NCBI RefSeq assembly: GCF_001612805.1
Contig: NZ_BDBD01000021.1
Span: 220,105 to 284,104, forward strand
Length of the DNA stretch: 64,000 bases
Source: Nocardia coubleae NBRC 108252
Lineage (GTDB): Bacteria > Actinomycetota > Actinomycetes > Mycobacteriales > Mycobacteriaceae
Direction: 5' to 3'
The notes beneath the pieces were generated by a model. The model ran no database searches, had not been told where the DNA came from, and saw only the letters and a program-made list of their open reading frames with translations. The position numbers and the translations under genes are program-made. The stretch's first letter is position 1. Every line of letters begins with the position of its first letter. Positions 1 to 6,820 of the stretch are shown one piece after another.

Positions 1-32
1 CCCGCCGGGCGTTTTTCGGGTTTCGCGGCACC

Positions 33-62
33 GCCGGGATCGGGGGTGACCCCGGTCCCGGC
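33..62. terminator. Strong GNRA-loop hairpin downstream of subI
   Basis: A 13-bp stem (one G-T pair) closes on the tetraloop GTGA. It lies 57 nt after the stop of the sulfate-binding protein gene, which is read leftwards. No T-tract follows on that strand, so termination is inferred from the stem alone. The run GTTTTT at 11-16 looks like the tail of another terminator for a gene left of the window. Confidence 0.5.
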
Positions 63-118
63 GTGCCCACTGCTGTCAGTCACAGTTGTCCAGTATCACG
101 TGTGCGCTGGGTCACGGC

Positions 119-1168
119 CTACTTGGTTGCCTGGTCGTAGATGACCGCGACCTTGCCGGTGCCCTGGGCGAACAGCTCCTTGTCGACCGTCTTCCAGCCG
201 CCGAGGTCGTCGATGGTCCAGAGCTTGGCCGGCTGCGGGAAGTCGTCGGCGAACTCGGCCGCGACCTTCGGGTCGACCGGGCGGAAGCCTGCCTCGGCCC
301 AGGCCTTCTGACCGGCCGGGGTGAACAGGAAGTCGCGGAACGCCAGCGCCTTGGCCTGGTTCTTGGCGTTCTTGAGCACCGCGACCGGGTTCTCGATCTT
401 GAAAGTCACCGGCGGGTTGACGTGTTCGATCGGGTCGCCGTTGCGCTCGGAGAAGATGGCCTCGTTCTCGTAGCTCAGCAGCACGTCACCGGTGCCCTGC
501 AGGAAGGTCTCGGTGGCTTCGCGGCCCGACTTGGGCTGCACCTTCACATGTTCGGGCGAGATCAGCTGGGTCAGGTAGTCCAGGCCGGCCTGCGGGTTCT
601 TGCCGCCGTCGCTCTTGGCCGCGTAGGGGGCGAGCAGGTTCCACTTCGCCGAACCGGAGCTGAACGGGTTCGGGGTCACCACCTCGACGCCCGGTTTCAC
701 CAGGTCGTCCCAGTCCTTGATGCCCTTGGGGTTGCCCTTGCGCACCACCAGGGTCACCACCGAACCGAACGGGATGCCCTTGCTCGCGTCGGCGTTCCAG
801 TTCGACTCGACCAGACCCGCGTCGACCAGGCGAGTGATGTCGGGCTCGACGGAGAAGTTCACGATGTCGGCCTCGGCGCCGTCCTTGACCTTGCGCGACT
901 GGTCGCCCGATGCGCCGTAGGACGGGCGGATGGCGACGTCCTTGCCCGCCTCGGTCTTGTTGAACTCGGGCACGACCTTGTCGAAGCCCGGTTTGGGCAC
1001 GGCGTAGGCGTAGAGGTTGATGGTGCCCGCGCTCCCGTCGGCGGCCGAGTCACCGCCGGTGGAGTCGCTGGCGCCGCCGCTGCAGGCCGACACGGTGATG
1101 GCGGCGACAGCGGTGAGGGCGACAGCGGCGACGCGACGGCGCGAGCCGAATCGGGTGATGCGAGACAT
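119..1168 (-). CDS. subI: Sulfate ABC transporter substrate-binding lipoprotein
   Basis: This is a periplasmic-type binding protein for sulfate uptake, anchored outside the membrane, that hands sulfate to a CysTWA permease. The N-terminus has basic residues, a hydrophobic stretch and the lipobox VSAC. The mature part follows the sulfate/thiosulfate-binding family, with segments such as NLYAYAVPKPGFDKV, GASGDQSRKV and NPKGIKDWDDL. At 349 residues it has family length. I chose the ATG at 1168 because GAAAGG lies about 9 nt upstream; an in-frame ATG at 1231 would put 21 extra residues before the signal peptide. The gene sits at the same place as M. tuberculosis Rv2400c relative to the trehalase and lepA. 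The permease genes expected next to it would lie left of the window. Confidence 0.88.
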   Translation of the reverse strand: MSRITRFGSRRRVAAVALTAVAAITVSACSGGASDSTGGDSAADGSAGTINLYAYAVPKPGFDKVVPEFNKTEAGKDVAIRPSYGASGDQSRKVKDGAEADIVNFSVEPDITRLVDAGLVESNWNADASKGIPFGSVVTLVVRKGNPKGIKDWDDLVKPGVEVVTPNPFSSGSAKWNLLAPYAAKSDGGKNPQAGLDYLTQLISPEHVKVQPKSGREATETFLQGTGDVLLSYENEAIFSERNGDPIEHVNPPVTFKIENPVAVLKNAKNQAKALAFRDFLFTPAGQKAWAEAGFRPVDPKVAAEFADDFPQPAKLWTIDDLGGWKTVDKELFAQGTGKVAVIYDQATK

Positions 1169-1509
1169 CGGGATGAACCTTTCGGAAAGGACCTGCCGGA
1201 CAACGGTTTTCGTTGTGGCGGGTTGACGCATGTCGAGAAGATGGCGCGACTCGGGCCCGAGGCCCCGGAGTGACGGACGACACCTGCGAAAGGGAAGCGC
1301 GCGCCAGTCTACTGGGAAGAAACGCGCAGGAGTGTCCGGTGGCCGATCAACGACAGAGAATATCGGCGACAGCGAGGTTGCCGACAGCGATCAACGCCAA
1401 TTCATGGCGGATCTGCGGGACGACACTCGATGACACAGGCGAACTGTAGCAGATCCGTGCATGATGGTTCGAATCGACGAGAGTTCAACAACGAGGGGGG
1501 ATTTCAGCC
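1169..1509. other. Divergent promoter region between subI and the M48 peptidase
   Basis: No convincing gene lies in these 341 bases. It must carry the promoters for both flanking genes. A TAGACT hexamer about 140 nt upstream of the subI start, on the subI strand, is a candidate -10. The peptidase has a good ribosome binding site (GAGGGGGG at 1492-1499). I looked for a cysteine-rich or Arg-Arg-His leader peptide before subI and found none with a start codon. Confidence 0.5.
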
Positions 1510-2559
1510 ATGACCATGGCTCCTGACCGGGTCCGGACACGTTTTCCGGAGATCAGCACGCGCACCTGGGAGCACCCGGCCGACCGCACCGCGCTGGTGA
1601 CACTGCGGTCGCTGAGCGGGTTCGACACGGTGCTGCGCGCGCTGTCGAGCCTGCTGCGGGAACGCCAGCACCGGTTGCTCTACCTGGCCACCGCGGTGCG
1701 GGTCGACGATCGCCAGTTCCGCACCCTGCACCAGTTGCGCGCCGACTGTGTCGGCGTGCTCGACGCGCAGGTCACGCCGGAGATGTTCGTGCTGCAGGAC
1801 CCGTCGGTGAACGCCTTCACCATCGGGATGGACAAGCCGTTCATCGTGCTCACCACCGGCCTGCTCGAGTTGATGGACACCGAGGAGCTGCGGTTCGTCG
1901 TCGGGCACGAACTCGGGCACGCGCTGTCCGGGCACGCCGTGTACCGCACGATGCTGATGCATCTGATGCGGTTGTCGGCCTCGGTGGGCTGGATGCCGGT
2001 GGGTGGCTGGGCGCTGCGCGCGATCGTCGCGGCGCTGATGGAGTGGAGCCGCAAGTCCGAACTGTCCGGCGACCGCGCGGGGCTGCTGTGCTGTCAGGAC
2101 GTGGACGCCTCGGTGCGCGTGCACATGAAGACGGCGGGCGGCGCCTGGCTGAAGGAGATGAACCACGGCGCCTTCCTCGACCAGGCCGACGACTACCTGC
2201 GGTCGGGCGACCTGCGCGACGGGGTGCTCAAGCTGCTCAACCTGGAATTGCAGTCGCATCCGTTCTCGGTGTTGCGCGCCGCCGAACTGCGCCGCTGGAT
2301 CCAGTCCGGCGAATACGACCGGGTCCTCTCGGGTACCTATCCGCGACGCGAGCAGGATCGCAACGCGCGCATCAGCGACGAGGTGAAGGAGGCGGCCCGC
2401 CACTACCGCGAGTCGTTCGACCAGTCCGAGGACATGCTGGTGCGCACCGTGCGCGATCTGGGGCGCGATGTGGGATCGGCGGTGAACACCGTCGGCCAGG
2501 AAGTCGGCCGTACCGTCGCCGACCTGGGCAAACGTTTCGACGACTGGCGTAAGAACTGA
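1510..2559 (+). CDS. M48 family zinc metallopeptidase
   Basis: This is a probable zinc endopeptidase of the M48 (Ste24/HtpX-like) family, 349 residues. The catalytic motif HELGH is at residues 133-137, and a downstream SELSGDRAG segment supplies the likely third zinc ligand (Glu). Unlike HtpX there is no strong N-terminal pair of membrane helices; moderately hydrophobic stretches near residues 145-180 may contact the membrane. The C-terminus is charged and then amphipathic, with RDLGRDVGSAVNTVG-type repeats suggesting a coiled coil. The ATG at 1510 follows GAGGGGGG by about 10 nt; an ATG two codons later is also possible. The gene stands alone between subI and a convergent pair of small genes. 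The physiological substrate is unknown. Confidence 0.85.
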   Translation: MTMAPDRVRTRFPEISTRTWEHPADRTALVTLRSLSGFDTVLRALSSLLRERQHRLLYLATAVRVDDRQFRTLHQLRADCVGVLDAQVTPEMFVLQDPSVNAFTIGMDKPFIVLTTGLLELMDTEELRFVVGHELGHALSGHAVYRTMLMHLMRLSASVGWMPVGGWALRAIVAALMEWSRKSELSGDRAGLLCCQDVDASVRVHMKTAGGAWLKEMNHGAFLDQADDYLRSGDLRDGVLKLLNLELQSHPFSVLRAAELRRWIQSGEYDRVLSGTYPRREQDRNARISDEVKEAARHYRESFDQSEDMLVRTVRDLGRDVGSAVNTVGQEVGRTVADLGKRFDDWRKN

Positions 2560-2595
2560 GCCGGCCGACCGGTGTGCGCTATCGGCGCGCGCCGG

Positions 2596-2673
2596 TCACC
2601 TGGTGAAGAACCAGGCGATGACGACCAGGACGAGCAGGGCGACGAGGGCGAGCTGAACGCGCGAACGTGGCAT
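2596..2673 (-). CDS. 25-residue single-pass membrane peptide
   Basis: A tiny gene too short for most gene callers. It encodes a basic start (MPRSR) followed by one hydrophobic helix of about 17 residues and the end WFFTR. Its ATG overlaps the stop of the upstream membrane protein gene (TGATG), so translation is probably coupled to it. The function is unknown; such peptides often accompany a larger membrane protein. Support is positional and compositional only. Confidence 0.5.
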   Translation of the reverse strand: MPRSRVQLALVALLVLVVIAWFFTR

Positions 2674-2912
2674 CAGCGGGCACCGCTGCCGACGGTGGGG
2701 CGTGCCGGAGCCGGCGCCGGGACGGGTGCGAGCTCGGGGCGGTCGTCGCGGCCGAGCGCCCGGAAGATCGCGCGCAGGGCGCGGTCGAGGCCGTAGGCGA
2801 TGGCGAAGCTGATCGGGACCATGCCGACCAGGACGACGAGGAATTGGGGAATGAACGGCAGCCCGGCCACCCACAGTTCGAAGCCGTCCCACCATCCTGC
2901 GATCCGTTGCAC
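2673..2912 (-). CDS. Small membrane protein, unknown function
   Basis: A 79-residue protein with an amphipathic aromatic start (QRIAGWWDGFELWVAG), one clear membrane helix (about residues 20-45) and a Pro/Ala-rich tail ending PTVGSGAR. I chose the GTG at 2912 because a TAGGGT hexamer sits 7 nt upstream, the spacing of a leaderless promoter; a GTG three codons upstream lies within that spacer. It is not recognised as a characterised family. It is followed directly, with a one-base overlap, by a 25-residue membrane peptide, and it diverges from the trehalase gene about 100 nt away. Confidence 0.65.
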   Translation of the reverse strand: MQRIAGWWDGFELWVAGLPFIPQFLVVLVGMVPISFAIAYGLDRALRAIFRALGRDDRPELAPVPAPAPARPTVGSGAR

Positions 2913-2919
2913 GACGACC

Positions 2920-2925
2920 ACCCTA
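2920..2925 (-). promoter_or_regulatory. -10 box TAGGGT of a leaderless promoter
   Basis: TAGGGT lies exactly 7 nt before the GTG of the small membrane protein gene, so transcription would begin at or next to the start codon. No Shine-Dalgarno sequence is present. Confidence 0.5.
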
Positions 2926-3008
2926 GTCGGTCGTCGTGAACACCCCTCACGACCGGGCGGTTCATCCGGTGCGGTGGACGCGGGCCGACATCGCACAGAT
3001 CATGGGGT

Positions 3009-4979
3009 ATGCCCTCTTCTCACGAAGACAGCCTGCCGATTCTGACGCCGGTGCTCTCGAGTGGTCGACGAGGCGCCTTCCCACCGATCGACGACTACGC
3101 CTTTCTGTCCGACTGTGAGACCAACTGCCTGATCGCCAGCAGCGGCTCGGTGGAGTGGATGTGTGTGCCGCGGCCGGACTCGCCGAGCGTGTTCGGCGCC
3201 GTCCTCGATCGTGCCGCCGGCCATTTCCGGATCGGCCCGTACGGCGTGCACGTGCCCGCCGCGCGGCGTTACCTGCCCGGCGGGATGATCCTGGAGACGA
3301 CCTGGCAGACCGAGACCGGCTGGATGATCGTGCGCGACGCGCTGGTCCTCGGCCCGTGGCACAACACCACCTCGCGTTCGCGCAGCTTCCGCCGCACCCC
3401 GATGGACTGGGACGCCGAGCACATCCTGCTGCGGACGGTGAAGTGTGTGAGCGGCACGGTGGAACTGGAGATGAGCTGCGAGCCGTCGTTCGACTACCAC
3501 CGCGACGGTGCGCGCTGGGAGTACACCGGCAAGGTGTACGAGCAGGCCACCGCGTCGTGCGCCGCCGACGACTCCTGCCCGAGCCTGACACTCACCACCG
3601 ATCTGCGGCTCGGGTTGGAGGGCCGCGAGGCGCGGGCACGGACCAGGCTGAGCGAGGGCGACAACAGATTCGTCGCGCTCACCTGGTCGGAACTGCCCGC
3701 GCCCGCCACCTTCGACGAGGCGGCCGACAAGATGTGGACCACGGCCGAATGCTGGCGGCGCTGGATCACCCTCGGCGATTTCCCCGACCACCCGTGGCGC
3801 AACTATCTGCAGCGCAGCGCTCTCACCCTCAAGGGCCTCACCTACGCCCCCACCGGCGCCCTGCTCGCCGCGCCGACCACATCGCTGCCGGAAACCCCTG
3901 GCGGCGAACGCAATTGGGACTACCGCTACACCTGGGTGCGCGACTCGAGTTTCGCGCTGTGGGGCTTGTACACCCTCGGTCTCGACCACGAGGCCGACGA
4001 CTTCTTCAACTTCCTCAACGACGTGACCACCGGCGACAACGGCGACGCCGTCCCCCTGCAGGTGCTCTACGGTATCGGCGGCGAACGCCACCTCACCGAG
4101 GAAACGTTGCCCGAGCTGTCGGGCTACGACTACTCCCAGCCGGTCCGGATCGGCAACGCCGCCTACGACCAGGACCAGCACGACATCTGGGGCACCATGC
4201 TCGACGCGGTGTACCTGCACATGAAATCGCGTCAGCAGGTGCCGGATTCGTTGTGGCCCATGCTCGAACGCACGGTGAACGCGGCGATCGACCACTGGCA
4301 TGAACCCGATCGCGGCATCTGGGAGGTACGCGGCGAACCGCAGCACTTCACCGCGTCGAAGGTGATGTGCTGGGTAGCGCTCGACCGTGGCGCCCGGCTG
4401 GCACAGCTGCACGGCAAGCACACCCACGCGACGCGCTGGTTCGAGATCGCCGAGGAGATCCGCGAGGACGTCCTGGCCAACGGCGTCGATGCCGACGGGG
4501 TGTTCACGCAGACCTATGGCGGCACCACCCTCGACGCCTCCCTGCTGCTGATCGTGCTCACCCGGTTCCTGCCCGCCGACGACCCCCGGGTGCGGGCCAC
4601 GGTGCTCGCCATCGCCGACCGGCTCACCGTGTCCGGGCTTGTCCTGCGCTACGACACCGACACCACCGACGACGGGTTGTCCGGCGAGGAGGGCACTTTC
4701 ACGATCTGCTCGTTCTGGCTGGTGTCGGCGCTGGTGGAGATCGGTGAGCTCGAACGCGCCACCCACCTGTGCGAACGGCTGCTCGGGCTGGCGAGCCCGC
4801 TACGGCTCTACGCCGAGGAGATCGATCCGCGCACGGGCAGGCACCTGGGCAACTACCCGCAGGCGTTCACCCACCTGGCTCTCATCAATGCGGTGACCCA
4901 TGTGATCCGGGCCGAGGACTCGCGTCAGGCCGGTCAGTTCCAGCCCGCCCACACCCCGGTACACCAGTCGAGTCAGTAG
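3009..4979 (+). CDS. GH15 family trehalase-type glycoside hydrolase
   Basis: A 656-residue protein that matches the mycobacterial GH15 trehalase (M. tuberculosis Rv2402) along its length. That enzyme hydrolyses trehalose to glucose in the cytoplasm. An N-terminal beta-rich domain (FPPIDDYAFLSDCET, VEWMCVPRPDSPSVFG) precedes the (alpha/alpha)6 barrel, with NWDYRYTWVRDSSF, HDIWG and the acidic pair in GLSGEEGTFTICSFW that is expected to hold a catalytic Glu. No signal peptide is seen. Position next to subI and near lepA is as in M. tuberculosis. The 3' end overlaps the convergent GTPase gene by 7 nt. Trehalose is abundant in this group as solute and glycolipid precursor. Specificity for trehalose rather than another glucoside is inferred from the family. 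Confidence 0.85.
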   Translation: MPSSHEDSLPILTPVLSSGRRGAFPPIDDYAFLSDCETNCLIASSGSVEWMCVPRPDSPSVFGAVLDRAAGHFRIGPYGVHVPAARRYLPGGMILETTWQTETGWMIVRDALVLGPWHNTTSRSRSFRRTPMDWDAEHILLRTVKCVSGTVELEMSCEPSFDYHRDGARWEYTGKVYEQATASCAADDSCPSLTLTTDLRLGLEGREARARTRLSEGDNRFVALTWSELPAPATFDEAADKMWTTAECWRRWITLGDFPDHPWRNYLQRSALTLKGLTYAPTGALLAAPTTSLPETPGGERNWDYRYTWVRDSSFALWGLYTLGLDHEADDFFNFLNDVTTGDNGDAVPLQVLYGIGGERHLTEETLPELSGYDYSQPVRIGNAAYDQDQHDIWGTMLDAVYLHMKSRQQVPDSLWPMLERTVNAAIDHWHEPDRGIWEVRGEPQHFTASKVMCWVALDRGARLAQLHGKHTHATRWFEIAEEIREDVLANGVDADGVFTQTYGGTTLDASLLLIVLTRFLPADDPRVRATVLAIADRLTVSGLVLRYDTDTTDDGLSGEEGTFTICSFWLVSALVEIGELERATHLCERLLGLASPLRLYAEEIDPRTGRHLGNYPQAFTHLALINAVTHVIRAEDSRQAGQFQPAHTPVHQSSQ

Positions 4980-6787
4980 GCGAGCTTCTCGGCCCGTGCG
5001 CGCAGCGCGGCCACCGTGCGCAGTCCGGCGTCGATCTCGGTGAGGCGCAACTCGCGGTGGTCGCCGTAGCGCAGCCCGGTCTCCTCGGCAGCGCGCAGTG
5101 CCTCCTCGGCGGTGCGCGACACCTCGGCGGCGATCTCGGTGTAGTGGTCGCGCAGCACCCGCTGCAGCGTGCGCAGCCGGTTGCGGGACTCCTTGCCCAC
5201 CTGGAAGATCACGTCGTCGGCGAGCCGGGCGACGGCCACCTTGGCCTCGGCCTGCCTGCGCTGCTTGCGGTTTCGCCGGTCGTCCCACAGCGCGTTCACA
5301 CCGAGCAGCACGCCCGCGCCCGCCGAGTACCAGTTCACCAGCGACATACCGAGCAGGCTGGTGGCGAGACCCACCATCAGGATGCCGCCGTAGGAGCCGC
5401 GCAGGGCCGACAGGAACTGCTGTCCCACACCGGCTTTGGCGCTCTCCAACGGTTCCAGCGGTTGTACCGGTTCGAGCACCTCGCCCGGATTGGTGAGGCG
5501 CAGCTCCGGCAGCGGCGGGGTGCGGTTGTCGGGCGGGAACTTCGCGGCCACCTGCTCGGACAGCTCGACGGCACGGTAGTGCGCCATCACGAAGTTCTCC
5601 TCGACCGCCTCACAGATCCGCGCGTCGAGTTCGGTGGCGAAATCGGCCCACTTGCGAGCCGGGTCGATCCGCGAGATCTCGGCCTCGGCCTCCCGGACCA
5701 GGCTGCGCAGCCGGTGGCGCAGGTCGTGTTCGATATCGGCGCCCAGTTCGGCGCTGCCGTCGACCAGGGTGACCTGCCAGGTGGCGGTGCGCTGACGCAG
5801 CTGATCGGCCTCGGTACGGGCGGCGGCCAGCCGCTGCGTGATCTCGGCGCGGCGGCGCGGATCGCGCAGGGTGTCGGCCTCGGCGCGCAGGGTGACGGTG
5901 AGCTGGTCGGTGACCAGCGCGATATCGCGCACCGCCGCGGTCACCGCGACCGAATCGGCGCGGGCGACCACGAATTCGCGCAGATGATCGATGAGCTGGG
6001 GCACCCCGGATTCGATATCGCGCCGCGGGTCACGGGTCTCGCCCGCCTGGCGGTGCAGCACCGCCGACACGGGGGCGACAGCGAAGTTCAGGCCCGCTTC
6101 GTCGAGCAGGACCCGGTTGCGGCGCTGGGTGAGCGACCAGTGCGGGTTGCGGTCGATCTTGGTGAGCACACACACCACCGACGGGCAGACCCGTTCGACG
6201 CGGCGCAGGTAGTCCAGCTGAGCCGGGGTGAGTTCGGCGGCCGAGTCGGTGGCGTAGAGGACCACGTCGGCGGCGGCGATCATCGACCAGGCCGCTTTGT
6301 CGTGGGTGGTCGCGCCCGGTGCGTCCATCACCACGAGGCCGTCGGCGAGCAGGGGGCTCGGCTCGGCGAATTCGGCGCGCACGACGCCGAGCGAGATCAG
6401 CGCCGGGCCGGGGTCGAGCGGGTCCACCGGCACGCGCTCGATCCGGCCGCGCGGGTCCGACTTCACCAGCGTCGCGGTCGGTGTCCGGCCGTATTCGACG
6501 ATCACCGGCACGCTCGGCTTGCCGTCGGTGGCGCTGACCGGGGTGCCGACCATGCTGTTGACCAGGGTGCTCATCCCGGCGCCCGGTTCGCCGACGACGA
6601 CCATGCGCACCCGGGGATCGGTGAGCCGTGCCCGCACCATGCCGAGGCGGGCATCGAGGTCGTCGCGCCCGCCGGAGCGGACCAGGTCCCGCAATTCGTC
6701 GACGAGCGAGACCACCGGTGCCATCGCGTCCGGGTGCTTTACCGTCGCGGTCTGCAGTCCGGTCGCGGCAGACAACCTGTTCCTCAC
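4973..6787 (-). CDS. Dynamin-like GTPase with a non-canonical P-loop
   Basis: A 604-residue protein with a GTPase domain, a long helical region, a hydrophobic hairpin (about residues 440-480) and a charged helical tail, the layout of bacterial dynamin-like proteins that remodel membranes. G3 is DAPG (155-158) and G4 is TKID (209-212). The G1 loop reads GEPGAGMST (66-74), so the lysine that binds the phosphates is replaced by Met72. The helical region contains coiled-coil-like segments rich in Arg, Glu and Ala. The GTG start at 6787 lies 33 nt after the collagen-like gene, so the two are probably one operon. The pairing of a low-complexity protein with a dynamin-like GTPase recalls mycobacterial iniB-iniA, but the IniB N-terminal domain is not seen. 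An alternative start is the ATG at 6724. Confidence 0.75.
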   Translation of the reverse strand: MRNRLSAATGLQTATVKHPDAMAPVVSLVDELRDLVRSGGRDDLDARLGMVRARLTDPRVRMVVVGEPGAGMSTLVNSMVGTPVSATDGKPSVPVIVEYGRTPTATLVKSDPRGRIERVPVDPLDPGPALISLGVVRAEFAEPSPLLADGLVVMDAPGATTHDKAAWSMIAAADVVLYATDSAAELTPAQLDYLRRVERVCPSVVCVLTKIDRNPHWSLTQRRNRVLLDEAGLNFAVAPVSAVLHRQAGETRDPRRDIESGVPQLIDHLREFVVARADSVAVTAAVRDIALVTDQLTVTLRAEADTLRDPRRRAEITQRLAAARTEADQLRQRTATWQVTLVDGSAELGADIEHDLRHRLRSLVREAEAEISRIDPARKWADFATELDARICEAVEENFVMAHYRAVELSEQVAAKFPPDNRTPPLPELRLTNPGEVLEPVQPLEPLESAKAGVGQQFLSALRGSYGGILMVGLATSLLGMSLVNWYSAGAGVLLGVNALWDDRRNRKQRRQAEAKVAVARLADDVIFQVGKESRNRLRTLQRVLRDHYTEIAAEVSRTAEEALRAAEETGLRYGDHRELRLTEIDAGLRTVAALRARAEKLAY

Positions 6788-6820
6788 TCTCGTTGCATGG
6801 GCCCGGTCCTCGTTCTGGGA

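Noticed and set aside
1169..1300. Leader peptide controlling subI
   Set aside because: A frame with SRHLLD upstream of subI recalls sulfur-gene leader peptides, but it has no start codon and is continuous with the subI frame.
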